Notes: generated by a model from the letters alone, not told the origin. A stretch of 32,726 bases of DNA from Vulcanimicrobiota bacterium (GCA_019235715.1 JAFAKE010000041.1:1-32726); one strand, 5' to 3'; shown: positions 7,546-15,290, numbered from the stretch's first letter. Program-made: numbers and translations.

Positions 7546-7884
7546 ATGGCGGAGCAGGTCTGGGAACGCCTCGATCCGATGGTGGCCCGCTGGAAGAAAT
7601 TCACTGGACCCGACGACGCCGAACGGCTCGCCGCCGTCGAGCATTCGCTGACGCCCGAACTGCAACGCCTCATCAAGGAGTTCGACGAAGTGCACGCCGA
7701 CATCGACACCTACGTGGCGGCGCTCGAGAAGAAGTACGGCGTGTTCGAAACCGGTGATCTCGGCGCTGACGCGGCGCCCGAAGCCAAAGACGTCACGCGC
7801 CATCAAAGCCTGCTCGCGCTGCGCCGCGCGTACGAGGACGCGTCAGCAGAGCTCGAGGATCGCGAGGCGACCGGAGAAGCCTAG
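7546..7884 (+). CDS. Small acidic helical protein of unknown function
   Basis: 112 residues from the ATG at 7546, with AAGGAG immediately upstream. It has no signal peptide or membrane segment. It is mostly predicted helix, with charged heptad-like stretches (LKEF-type segments around RLIKEFDEVHADIDTYVAALEKKYG, and LLALRRAYEDASAELEDRE). I do not recognise the family. Only 7 bases separate it from the permease, so it is probably translated from the transporter mRNA, which is the only hint about its job. Its stop codon shares the bases CTAG with the stop codon of the convergent gene. Confidence 0.75.
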   Translation: MAEQVWERLDPMVARWKKFTGPDDAERLAAVEHSLTPELQRLIKEFDEVHADIDTYVAALEKKYGVFETGDLGADAAPEAKDVTRHQSLLALRRAYEDASAELEDREATGEA

Positions 7885-8555
7885 ATCTGCCAGGTCGAGG
7901 GCGGAAACTCGACGTTGAGCTGGATATCCGAATAGGTCTCGTGGCGCACCGTCTGGTCGCCTTCGAACTCCGTCACCTCAACCGGCAACCCGTTCGCACC
8001 AAGCGTCATCACTTCTTTGGTGACGCCGTTGTTCTGCGTCGGATCTTCGGCCTCGCCCGTCCACGTCGAGCGGTCGCCCGACACGCTCACCTGCGTGGAC
8101 TTCCATTTGACGGACTTGATGTGCTCGAGCGCTGCGCCGAACGGCGCGTCGGCGATCGTGCGGCCGCGCATCGACGTCGCGATCTTCGCGTGGATGTTGA
8201 CGTTCAGGTGGATCGGCGAAAGCCAGCCGCCCTGATGGCCCTGCACGCGGTCGCCGCCTTGCCACACGGCGGCGCTGCCCTTGCCATCGCCGCCGGTGAT
8301 GTCGAGCCGCGCGCTCGTCGGTTTCTGAAATTTGATGGCATACACGCGGTCTTGGATCTTGCCGTTCAAAAACTCGCGTGCGGTGATCGTCGCTTGGTAG
8401 GACTTGAGCGCATCCCACGCCGTTTGAAACGCGGCGATCCATTGCTCGGGTGTCGACGGCGCTGACGCCGGAGCGGCCTGAGGCGCTGAGGCGCCGATCC
8501 CCGCAGCGCCGAACACCGCGACCGCGTAGGCCATGGCGATCCGCGTGCTTGTCAT
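7881..8555 (-). CDS. Exported LolA-like/outer-membrane lipoprotein-sorting-type protein
   Basis: 224 residues with a signal peptide (about 1-28). The mature part opens with TPEQWIAAFQTAWDALKSYQATI, followed by repeated beta-strand pairs (REFLNGKIQDRVYAIKFQKP, SARLDITGGDGKGSAAVWQGG). This is the pattern of the LolA/LolB-like fold of a half-open beta barrel that binds lipid or hydrophobic ligands. Several DUF families with this opening (for example DUF1571) are annotated only as lipoprotein-sorting-like; I cannot name a ligand. Last gene of a coupled operon: its ATG overlaps the stop of the UspA gene as ATGA. Its product faces the periplasm, like the anchored proteins encoded just upstream. Confidence 0.65.
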   Translation of the reverse strand: MTSTRIAMAYAVAVFGAAGIGASAPQAAPASAPSTPEQWIAAFQTAWDALKSYQATITAREFLNGKIQDRVYAIKFQKPTSARLDITGGDGKGSAAVWQGGDRVQGHQGGWLSPIHLNVNIHAKIATSMRGRTIADAPFGAALEHIKSVKWKSTQVSVSGDRSTWTGEAEDPTQNNGVTKEVMTLGANGLPVEVTEFEGDQTVRHETYSDIQLNVEFPPSTWQI

Positions 8556-9172
8556 CGGCTGCCTCCTTTGTCGCCGAGGCCGTCCTTCGGCGAGACGCTG
8601 AGCATGCTCTTCGCATCGATGCTGGAAACGCCGATGAGCACGTCAGTGGTCGTGTGCGTGGTCACGAACTCGATCGCTTTGGCGAGCGGCGCACCCGCAT
8701 AACCATGTTCGCGATACGTGCCCATCACGATGAGGCTCGCGCCTTCCTCTTGCGCTGCCCGGATGACGCCGGTTCCCGTTTGGCGGTCGCGAATCATGCG
8801 CGTCTCGATGTCGACGCCGGCTTTGCGCGCGACCTCTTCTGCGGCGTTGAGCGAGTCGAGCGCGCGGCGTTCGACCTGCGGCAGCTCGGCCTCGATCGGC
8901 AGCGTGTAGGGCACCTCGATCACGTAGATCGCGACGAGCGTCGCGTGTTCGCGCTTGGCCATGCGGGCGGCAAGCGCCATCAATACGAGCGAATTGATGT
9001 CGGCGGAAAAAACGACGAGCACCTTTCCGGAGATCTCGCTCGCCTGGCTCGATGCGGTCTGCGCGATCAGCATCGAACGGCTCAGCGCCGGATGCAGCAT
9101 CCAATACAGCGTCGATGTGACTGCGCCGACGATGAAGAACGCAACCAGGGCGCCGAGCGGCTCGAAGTTCAT
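8552..9172 (-). CDS. Membrane-anchored UspA-domain protein
   Basis: 206 residues from the ATG at 9172, which overlaps the preceding stop as ATGA; an upstream in-frame ATG at 9226 would put 18 extra residues inside the preceding gene and is unlikely. Residues 6-28 are one hydrophobic helix (LGALVAFFIVGAVTSTLYW). A UspA-like alpha/beta domain follows from about residue 50 (KVLVVFSADINSLVLMALAARMA to TDVLIGVS). The nucleotide-binding signature G-2X-G-9X-G-S/T near the C-terminus is not intact (the region reads VMGTYREHGYAGAPLAKA), so ATP binding is doubtful. Most Usp proteins are soluble; a single-helix anchor is less common. It lies between a small membrane protein and a LolA-like gene downstream of a Ser/Thr kinase. 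Confidence 0.8.
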   Translation of the reverse strand: MNFEPLGALVAFFIVGAVTSTLYWMLHPALSRSMLIAQTASSQASEISGKVLVVFSADINSLVLMALAARMAKREHATLVAIYVIEVPYTLPIEAELPQVERRALDSLNAAEEVARKAGVDIETRMIRDRQTGTGVIRAAQEEGASLIVMGTYREHGYAGAPLAKAIEFVTTHTTTDVLIGVSSIDAKSMLSVSPKDGLGDKGGSR

Positions 9173-9387
9173 GACCGCGTGGGCGGCGCCTGACGCAGCG
9201 CGCGCATATAGAGGATGCCGCGCCAAGCCGCCGCGGCGATCAGCACGAACAGCACGGCGTATGCGGCAAGCGTTGCGCCCGACAGCGGCGCGATCGAGAG
9301 CAAGCGTACGAGCGCGATGATGCCAAGCAGCGCGATCGCGAACGACGTCGCGACCTTGAAACGCATGCGGCTGGGCGTGTTGATCAT
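9169..9387 (-). CDS. Small two-helix membrane protein
   Basis: 72 residues with two hydrophobic segments (about 13-31, VATSFAIALLGIIALVRLL, and 37-57, TLAAYAVLFVLIAAAAW), a short basic N-terminus and a basic C-terminus (MRALRQAPPTRS). I do not recognise a family. It is translationally coupled on both sides through ATGA overlaps, to the kinase before it and the anchored UspA protein after it, which suggests its product works with one of them in the inner membrane. It could be a small partner or assembly subunit; this is inference from position. Confidence 0.75.
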   Translation of the reverse strand: MINTPSRMRFKVATSFAIALLGIIALVRLLSIAPLSGATLAAYAVLFVLIAAAAWRGILYMRALRQAPPTRS

Positions 9388-10394
9388 CGTTGCCTGTTTT
9401 TCGTCAGCGCATCGATGGCCGCGCGGTAGCTGCTCGTCGCGGCCTCGCCGTCGCCGTTGCGCCCGGCAGTGATGCCGCGTTCCATCAGCGCGAGCGCCTG
9501 CGCGTACGCGCTGCGCGAGACCGTCTGCGACAACGCCGCTGCCGGCGGAAGCTGCGAGGACCAGCCGGCTCCGCCGCGTTCGCGCGCGGCGTGCAGCGCA
9601 GCGATCAAGGCCGCTGCATCGGGAAAGCGCCGTTGCGGTTCCGATTCGAGCAAGCGCGCGATGATGCGGTCGAGCTCCGCCGGTATCGCAGGATTGAGCA
9701 GTCGCGGCGAGCGCGGCACTTCGTTGACGTGCGCGATCATCGTCGAGACGAGATCTTCGGATGCTTCGGCGAACGGCAGCGTTCCGGCGACCAACTCGTA
9801 GAGCAAGACGCCGACCGAGTACAGGTCGCTGGAGCGGTCGCCGGTCTTGCCCATGAAGCGTTCGGGAGGAAGGTATGCGACGGTGCCGACGATCTCACCG
9901 CTTTGCGACAGGTTGCCGACGTCGGACATGCGCCGCGCGAGCCCGAAGTCGGTCACCTTCACCACGCCGTCCTCGCCGACGATCACGTTGCCGGGTTTGA
10001 TGTCGCGATGCACGACGTCGTGCTCGTGCGCGAACTTCAGCGCCGCGACGACCTGGAGCACGAGATCCGTGGCTTGCGCGATCGTCATCGCGTGCCGGTC
10101 GATCTCGCGGATGGTCGACCCGCGCACGTATTCCATGATGATGTACGACGCAGATCCGTCCATGCCCACGTCGTAGACCGCGACGATGTTGGGATGGTTC
10201 AGACGTGCCATCGCCTGCGCCTCGGCGAGGAAACGGCGATTGACCTCGTCGGAGTGCTGCGCGAGCACCTTGATGGCGACGTCGCGCTCCAGTCCGTGAT
10301 CGTAGCCGCGGAACACCTCGCCCATGCCGCCCGAGCCGATACGCTCGACGATACGGTAGCGGTCGGCGAGCACTGCGCCGTTCTCGAGCGTCAT
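9384..10394 (-). CDS. Hanks-type Ser/Thr protein kinase, soluble (PknB-like)
   Basis: 336 residues. All kinase motifs are present: the glycine loop IGSGGMGEV (19-27), the ATP lysine in VAIKVL (K42), the catalytic loop HRDIKPGN (D131), DFG (149-151), and an activation-loop end VAYLPPERF. The kinase domain ends near residue 275. The rest (about 60 residues, ALMERGITAGRNGDGEAATSSYRAAIDAL) resembles one or two TPR-like helix pairs rather than a membrane helix, so unlike PknB it has no transmembrane segment or PASTA repeats. It starts in an ATGA overlap with yraN and ends in an ATGA overlap with the small membrane protein, so it is embedded in a coupled operon. Substrates are unknown; the membrane UspA protein next door is a candidate. 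Confidence 0.95.
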   Translation of the reverse strand: MTLENGAVLADRYRIVERIGSGGMGEVFRGYDHGLERDVAIKVLAQHSDEVNRRFLAEAQAMARLNHPNIVAVYDVGMDGSASYIIMEYVRGSTIREIDRHAMTIAQATDLVLQVVAALKFAHEHDVVHRDIKPGNVIVGEDGVVKVTDFGLARRMSDVGNLSQSGEIVGTVAYLPPERFMGKTGDRSSDLYSVGVLLYELVAGTLPFAEASEDLVSTMIAHVNEVPRSPRLLNPAIPAELDRIIARLLESEPQRRFPDAAALIAALHAARERGGAGWSSQLPPAAALSQTVSRSAYAQALALMERGITAGRNGDGEAATSSYRAAIDALTKNRQR

Positions 10395-10771
10395 CGTGTC
10401 GGCGGGAAGGCGGCCTTGAAGTGCGTGATCTCGCTGCGCGCCGCCGTGCGCATCACGCTGATGACGTCGAAGCGGATGCGCGCAAACACGCGGCCGCAGT
10501 AGGCGAGATACGACTGCGCAGCGCGTTGCACGCGCGCTTGTTTGAGCGGCGTGACCGCTTCGATCGGCGCGCCGCGCTGCAGCGTGCGCCGCAGCTTGAC
10601 CTCGATGAACACGAGCGTGCCGCCATCCAGCGCGATCAAGTCGATCTCGCCGCCGCGGCAGCGGAAGTTGCGCTCGAGGATATGGTAGCCGCGCGCCTGG
10701 AGAAACGCTGCCGCCGCTTGTTCGGCGAGATTCCCGCTCGCGGCATGCGAGCGTGCGGTGGCACGCGTCAC
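10391..10771 (-). CDS. yraN: YraN family (UPF0102) endonuclease-like protein
   Basis: 126 residues from a GTG at 10771 that overlaps the rnhB stop (GTGA). The fold is that of a restriction-endonuclease-like nuclease. The family core is visible: AEQAAAAFLQARGYHILERNFRC, then GGEIDLIALDGGTLVFIEVKLR, with the acidic and lysine residues of the D-(E/Q)xK active-site motif. The end of the domain is near KQARVQRAAQSYLAY. The cellular role is poorly known, but the gene is a near-constant neighbour of rnhB and comM in many bacteria. Its stop overlaps the kinase start as ATGA. Confidence 0.92.
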   Translation of the reverse strand: MTRATARSHAASGNLAEQAAAAFLQARGYHILERNFRCRGGEIDLIALDGGTLVFIEVKLRRTLQRGAPIEAVTPLKQARVQRAAQSYLAYCGRVFARIRFDVISVMRTAARSEITHFKAAFPPTR

Positions 10772-11427
10772 GAGGCGTCGGCCTCGTACATGAACTTCAG
10801 GCGTGGCGAGATCACCGGCATGAACGAGCGCCGATGGATCGCGCACGGCCCAAGGCGGTCGAGCGCATCGAAGTGCGAGGAGGTGCTGTAGCCTTTGTGT
10901 TCGGCGAAGCCGTAACCCGGATACTGCGCATCCATCGCCGTCATATGCGCGTCGCGCGCGACTTTGGCGACGATGCTGGCCGCTGCGATCGCCGCGGATT
11001 TGCGATCGCCGCCGATGATCGGCGTCTGCGGGTACAGGCACCCGGGAATGGAAAGGGCATCGACCAAGACGCGGCACGGCGCTTGCGCCAAGCCGGCGAG
11101 CGCGCGGTTCATCGCCAGTTTCGTCGCAGCGAGGATGTTGATGCGGTCGATCTCCTCATGGTCGGCCCAGCCCAAGCAAACGCACACCGCCTGCTCGCGG
11201 ATGCTCGTGTCGAGGTCCGCGCGCCGCAATTCGGTGACCAGTTTGCTATCCTTAAGAAATTCTAAGCGTAACGGCCGCTCGATGACGACCGCACACGCGA
11301 CGACGGGACCAGCGAGCGGACCGCGTCCGACCTCATCGATGCCGCAGATGTAACGAGCGCCGCCTTCCCAAGCCGCGCGTTCGTAGGCGTGCAGCCGTCG
11401 CAGGCGCTGACGTTCCTTCGGAGTCAC
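10768..11427 (-). CDS. rnhB: Ribonuclease HII
   Basis: 219 residues from a GTG at 11427, one base after the rbgA stop. The catalytic motif GIDEVGRGPLAGP places the first metal-binding pair at D31/E32. The other family blocks follow: VLVDALSIPG, GGDRKSAAIAAASIVAKVARD and EHKGYSTSSHFDAL. RNase HII cuts RNA in RNA-DNA hybrids and single ribonucleotides misincorporated in DNA. It is in its usual place between rbgA and yraN. Confidence 0.97.
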   Translation of the reverse strand: MTPKERQRLRRLHAYERAAWEGGARYICGIDEVGRGPLAGPVVACAVVIERPLRLEFLKDSKLVTELRRADLDTSIREQAVCVCLGWADHEEIDRINILAATKLAMNRALAGLAQAPCRVLVDALSIPGCLYPQTPIIGGDRKSAAIAAASIVAKVARDAHMTAMDAQYPGYGFAEHKGYSTSSHFDALDRLGPCAIHRRSFMPVISPRLKFMYEADAS

Positions 11428-11428
11428 G

Positions 11429-12235
11429 TTAGGCCTCGTGTGGGAGTTCGAACGTGAAGCGTCCCAATGCTCCTGCTCGCAATTCCGATAAGATCTTGCG
11501 CGCGGCGCCGGGGCGGTCGACTTCGCCGCCCTTTCGCAGCATCCCGTGCGCGCGTGCGAAATCTTCGACGACGATCCGCTGTGCCGCGCGCGTTTCGCCG
11601 TGCGCGCGCAGCCACGCGGCCAGATGTTCGACCACATCCTCCGGATCGTACGCGGTCTCGGGCAAACCGCCGGTCGCGGCCAATTGCCACGCTGCATCGC
11701 GCCCGACGATCTTCGGCGCTAGCACCCCGGGCGTGTCGAGCAGCTCGATGCCCGGAGCAAGCGCAAGCCAGCGCACGTGGCGCGTGACGCCGGGCCGGTC
11801 CTGCGCGATCGCGCGCTTGCGCCGCCCAAGCGCGTTGATAATGGAAGATTTCCCGGCGTTAGGAGCGCCGACGACCGCGACGTGCAGCGTCGCTCGCCGC
11901 CGCGGGAAGCGCACGAGCGCATCGCGCACCTGGCGCAGGCTTCCCGCATGCGTCCCGGTCGTCGCGAATGCCGGATGCTGCGCGCGCAGCGCCTGCAGCC
12001 AGCGCTGTGTCTGTGGCGCGCGCGCGAGGTCGCTGCGATTGAGCAGCACGATGCGCGGCTTCGCGCGCAGCGACTGGGGAAGGGCAGCGGCGCTCGCGGC
12101 GGGGATGCGAGCATCGCGCACTTCGACGATGACGTCGAGCAGCGATGCGAGGCCCTCAAGCGCGCGCAGTCCCGCGGCCATGTGGCCCGGGAACCAGCTG
12201 GCAACCGCCTTTTCTTTAGCGGATGCGCGCCGCAC
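11429..12235 (-). CDS. rbgA: Ribosome biogenesis GTPase RbgA (YlqF)
   Basis: 268 residues. The circularly permuted GTPase order is visible: VIVEVRDARIP first, then the G4 position (LLNRSDLA), G1 GAPNAGKSS, G2 in PGVTRHVRW and G3 DTPG. The N-terminal WFPGHMAAG is the family signature and supports the ATG at 12235, even though this overlaps the lepB1 end by 20 bases. RbgA acts in late assembly of the 50S subunit. One deviation: G4 is N-R-S-D rather than N-K-x-D, so the usual lysine is replaced by arginine. It is in the conserved order lepB-rbgA-rnhB. Confidence 0.93.
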   Translation of the reverse strand: MRRASAKEKAVASWFPGHMAAGLRALEGLASLLDVIVEVRDARIPAASAAALPQSLRAKPRIVLLNRSDLARAPQTQRWLQALRAQHPAFATTGTHAGSLRQVRDALVRFPRRRATLHVAVVGAPNAGKSSIINALGRRKRAIAQDRPGVTRHVRWLALAPGIELLDTPGVLAPKIVGRDAAWQLAATGGLPETAYDPEDVVEHLAAWLRAHGETRAAQRIVVEDFARAHGMLRKGGEVDRPGAARKILSELRAGALGRFTFELPHEA

Positions 12236-12926
12236 GGTTGAGCGGCCAGACGACGAGCGCGGCGCGTCCGATCACGGCCGAGCGCGGCACCGCACCGAAG
12301 CTGCGCGAATCGTCAGATTCGCCGCGATTGTCGCCGAGCACGAATACCGCGCGCGGCGGCACGCGCACCGGCGCCATCGTCGTGCGGTCGCCCATGACGA
12401 CGTACGGCTCAGCGAGCGGCCGGCTGCCCACTGTGACGATGCCGTGCGCGATGGAGACCGTGTCGCCCGGCAAGCCGATGACGCGCTTGAGATAGACTTG
12501 CGGCGGGCCGTCCGAGGCGTGCATGAACGCGATCACATCGCCGCGCGCGATGGGCGCAAGCGCGACGTCGAACCAGGGCTGCTCGCCCGCGCCGAAGCGC
12601 ATATCGTATGCCGCGGTGTTGATGAGCACGTGTTCGCCGGCTGAGAGGTGAGGCTCCATCGAACGGCCGTCGACTTGCGGCAGGCGGATGAAGAACAATG
12701 AGACGAGCGCGAGCAAAGCGGCGGCTTCAAGCGTGAGCTTTGCGATGCGCGCAAGGGTGCGCAGCAGCGGAGATGGCGCGGCCAGCTCGCCGGCTGGCGA
12801 TGCGCTCGTTGCGTTGGCGTCGGCGACGATGGCGTACGCAGCGGTCGGATCGAGTTGACCGCGGCCGTGCCACCGGGGAACCGGCTGTCGCACGGAATGA
12901 GGTGTTCCGTCTTGGTCCGCGAACAT
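12216..12926 (-). CDS. lepB: Type I signal peptidase, first copy
   Basis: 236 residues if the ATG at 12926 is used; a GTG at 12893 is an alternative, and neither has a convincing ribosome-binding site. An unusual 55-residue polar N-terminus precedes one membrane helix (LEAAALLALVSLFFIRL). The catalytic Ser is in GRSMEPHL and the general-base Lys in VYLKRVIGLPGD; the C-terminal GDNRGESDDSRSFG box is intact. It cleaves signal peptides on the outer face of the inner membrane. A second lepB lies at 14598-15290. This copy keeps the conserved position just before rbgA. Its start lies only 7 bases from that of the divergent MFS gene. Confidence 0.9.
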   Translation of the reverse strand: MFADQDGTPHSVRQPVPRWHGRGQLDPTAAYAIVADANATSASPAGELAAPSPLLRTLARIAKLTLEAAALLALVSLFFIRLPQVDGRSMEPHLSAGEHVLINTAAYDMRFGAGEQPWFDVALAPIARGDVIAFMHASDGPPQVYLKRVIGLPGDTVSIAHGIVTVGSRPLAEPYVVMGDRTTMAPVRVPPRAVFVLGDNRGESDDSRSFGAVPRSAVIGRAALVVWPLNRAARIR

Positions 12927-12933
12927 CCTCGGG

Positions 12934-14160
12934 ATGGCGCGTGCGGATACCACGCGCAGCATTTTTGCTGAGCGCGGTTTCACTCTGTATTTCTGCGGCC
13001 AACTGCTGAGCTATCTCGGCGACGGTCTGCGTACGCTTGCCATTCCGCTGCTCGTCTTCAACATCACCGGATCGGGTTTATCGCTCGGCATCACATACGC
13101 GCTTGAGTTCTTGCCGTTCTCGCTGTTCGGCCTCGTCGGCGGTTCGCTCGCCGACCGCCTCGACCGCCGGCGCTTGATGATCGCGTGCGATTTCGTGCGC
13201 TTCGCGATCATCGGGCTTTTCGCACTCCTCTATTGGCGCCACGCGCTGACGCTGCCCGTCCTCTACATCGGCATCGCGATCGTCTCGATCGCAGCGGCGA
13301 TCTTCCTCGGTGGTCAGTCGACGAGCATCCCGTTTCTCGTGGGCACGGCGCGCTCGGGTCGAGCGGTCGCCGCGCTGCTCGCAGCGGAGCAGACGTCGAA
13401 TCTCGTCGCGCCGCCGCTGGGCGGATTGCTCTTCGCGCTTGGCGGTCCGCTGCCGGCGCTTGCGCTCAACGCGTTCACCTACCTCACGTCACAGATCTCG
13501 CTCGCGCTCGTGCCGAGCATGGGACCCGATGAGCCGGGACCAGCGCCGTCGCTGCACGAGATCTGGGCGGACATCGTCGAAGGCTTTCGCTTCATGAACG
13601 GCGATCGCGTCATGCGGCTCGTCGCGTATTGCAGTCTGCTACTCAATTTTTTCGGAATGATGGCGGCCGCCGTGTTCATCCCATTCCTGAAACTGGAATT
13701 TCACGCGAGCGATGCGCAGGTCGGACTCAGTTACGGCGCGCTGGCGGCCGGTTCGATCTGCGGCTCGCTGCTGGGCGGCGCCACCGCCGGCCGCTGGCCG
13801 TTCGGCCGCGCGCTCTTGATCGCGTATGCGCTCGACGGTCTGATCTTCATCCCCGTCGTCTTCGCGCACCGGCTTTGGCCGGCGGTCGTCTTCTGGATGC
13901 TCGCCAACATCGGCGGCTCGTTCGAGGTCACGCAGATCATCAGCTGGCGCATGCGCGTGACGCCGCACGAAAAGATAGGCCGGGTCTTCGCCGCCGTCAG
14001 ACTTATCGCGCTGATCGGCGTCGTGCCCGGCACTCTGATCGGCGGGTCGTTGGCGGACCTGCACGGGCCGCGACTGCCGGTCATCATCTCGACGTTCGGC
14101 TTTTTGATCGTCGCGCTCGGCGCGTCGGCCTTCGCAATGCTGCGCGCCGACGAGCGTTAG
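12934..14160 (+). CDS. MFS transporter (EntS/MFS_3-type exporter)
   Basis: 408 residues with about 12 hydrophobic segments. The motif GGSLADRLDRRRLMIACD after the second helix is the MFS loop 2-3 signature. The N-terminal FCGQLLSYLGDGLRTLAIPLLVF is typical of the MFS_3 group, which includes the enterobactin exporter EntS and macrolide efflux proteins. Substrate unknown. The gene is the only plus-strand gene between 7.9 and 17.3 kb and separates the two lepB copies, so it looks like an insertion into the conserved cluster. The ATG at 12934 is back to back with lepB1, leaving no room for a normal promoter. Confidence 0.9.
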   Translation: MARADTTRSIFAERGFTLYFCGQLLSYLGDGLRTLAIPLLVFNITGSGLSLGITYALEFLPFSLFGLVGGSLADRLDRRRLMIACDFVRFAIIGLFALLYWRHALTLPVLYIGIAIVSIAAAIFLGGQSTSIPFLVGTARSGRAVAALLAAEQTSNLVAPPLGGLLFALGGPLPALALNAFTYLTSQISLALVPSMGPDEPGPAPSLHEIWADIVEGFRFMNGDRVMRLVAYCSLLLNFFGMMAAAVFIPFLKLEFHASDAQVGLSYGALAAGSICGSLLGGATAGRWPFGRALLIAYALDGLIFIPVVFAHRLWPAVVFWMLANIGGSFEVTQIISWRMRVTPHEKIGRVFAAVRLIALIGVVPGTLIGGSLADLHGPRLPVIISTFGFLIVALGASAFAMLRADER

Positions 14161-14189
14161 AACCCGCGCAGTTCGACCTGTGGGTAGCG

Positions 14190-14516
14190 CTAGTGGCGCA
14201 AGACGACGATCTTATCGGCGTGGCGCGCGCCCAGTGCCTTCTGATCGTAGGTCACTTTGACGTCCATGCCGGGTTTGAGATACGACATCTGGTAGGTCGT
14301 CTTGCCGTCATCCGACCAGATGTTCTTGAACTTCGGCACGATCAAGAAACTCAGCTCATCGCCCGCCTTGTTCTTGACCTTCAGATTCTCGGTCGAGACG
14401 TGCGTGATGGTGCCGGTCCAATAGGAATTGATGTTCGCGTGCGCGGGTGCTGCGGTCGACGTGACGAACGCGGCAGAGACGATCAGCGCGGCGGCGAGAA
14501 CGAAAAGGGTACGCAT
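14190..14516 (-). CDS. Small exported protein, possible OB-fold-like domain
   Basis: 108 residues with a clear signal peptide (about 1-28, ending PAHAN). The start is secured by CGGAGGAAC just upstream of the ATG. The mature part is strand-rich (WTGTITHVSTENLKVKN, ELSFLIVPKF, VKVTYDQKA, ADKIVVL), which fits a small beta-barrel of the DUF5666 kind, but I cannot confirm the family. It lies 81 bases downstream of lepB2 on the same strand, convergent with the MFS gene, and may have its own transcript because a hairpin precedes it. Function unknown; predicted periplasmic. Confidence 0.72.
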   Translation of the reverse strand: MRTLFVLAAALIVSAAFVTSTAAPAHANINSYWTGTITHVSTENLKVKNKAGDELSFLIVPKFKNIWSDDGKTTYQMSYLKPGMDVKVTYDQKALGARHADKIVVLRH

Positions 14517-14544
14517 GTAGTTCCTCCGGGTGCGACCGAGTTCT

Positions 14545-14563
14545 CAAGCGCGGTGCGCGCTTG
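14545..14563 (-). repeat. Perfect 8-bp stem with 3-base loop between lepB2 and the small exported protein gene
   Basis: CAAGCGCG (14545-14552) and CGCGCTTG (14556-14563) flank GTG. There is no T tract on either side, so it is not an obvious terminator; it may act as an mRNA stabilising or processing stem in the leader of the gene at 14190-14516. Confidence 0.45.
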
Positions 14564-14597
14564 CGCCCATCTCGGCACACAGATAAACGTACCCAGT

Positions 14598-15290
14598 CTA
14601 CTTGAGAGTTCCGACGTGTTTGGGGGGCCAGAACACGAAGAAGGCGTGTCCGACGAACTGGTCGCGGCGCAGAAAACCCCACAGATGGCCGTCGTCCGAA
14701 TCGTTTCGGTTGTCGCCGAGCATGAGGTAGTAGCCGGCGGGCACTCGGTTGGGCGCCTGCCAGGCGGACTTCGGCGGCACTTGCGAGCGCTGCGGGTCGA
14801 GCGGCATGCCGTCGACGTAGATCGCGTAGTCTTTGATCTCGAGATCGTAATTGGGGCGATTGCCCCTGGCGACGTACGGCTCATCGAGTTTGATTCCGTT
14901 GCGCATGACGACGCCGTCTTTGATGCTGATCGTGTCGCCGGGCGCGGCCATGACGCGCTTGATGAAGTCGGTGGTGCCGAGCTGCGGCGGCGGCGCGAAC
15001 ACCGCGATCTGGCCGTCCTTCGGATTGGAGACGCGGTACTGGAGTTCGTTGGCGAGCAGCACGTCGTTGATGTCGAGCGTCGGCTCCATCGAGCCCGACG
15101 GAATCCAAAACGTGCGCACGACGAACTGCATGAGGACGAGCGCCACGATGCCGGCGACGACGAAGGCGTCGAGATACTCGCGCACGACGAGGCGCTGCTT
15201 CTCGTCGGGAACGGTGGCGGGCCGCACGCCGATGACGACGCGCGCCACGATCAACAGCCCGATGATGAGAAGGAGCGCGCCCGGGCTCAC
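14598..15290 (-). CDS. lepB: Type I signal peptidase, second copy
   Basis: 230 residues starting at a GTG that overlaps the rplS stop (GTGA). Two hydrophobic helices are visible: residues 3-22 and about 42-62 ([16 protein letters not shown]). The catalytic motifs are [10 protein letters not shown] (Ser) and [12 protein letters not shown] (Lys), with [14 protein letters not shown] near the end. It is translationally coupled to rplS, the standard rplS-lepB arrangement. With lepB1 this makes two full-length, apparently active copies 2 kb apart that differ in N-terminal topology and may prefer different precursors. Confidence 0.95.
   Translation of the reverse strand: MSPGALLLIIGLLIVARVVIGVRPATVPDEKQRLVVREYLDAFVVAGIVALVLMQFVVRTFWIPSGSMEPTLDINDVLLANELQYRVSNPKDGQIAVFAPPPQLGTTDFIKRVMAAPGDTISIKDGVVMRNGIKLDEPYVARGNRPNYDLEIKDYAIYVDGMPLDPQRSQVPPKSAWQAPNRVPAGYYLMLGDNRNDSDDGHLWGFLRRDQFVGHAFFVFWPPKHVGTLK

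Noticed and set aside
9390-10502. 370-codon plus-strand open frame antisense to the kinase
   Set aside because: The minus strand has every kinase motif; the plus frame is compositionally biased and has no domain.
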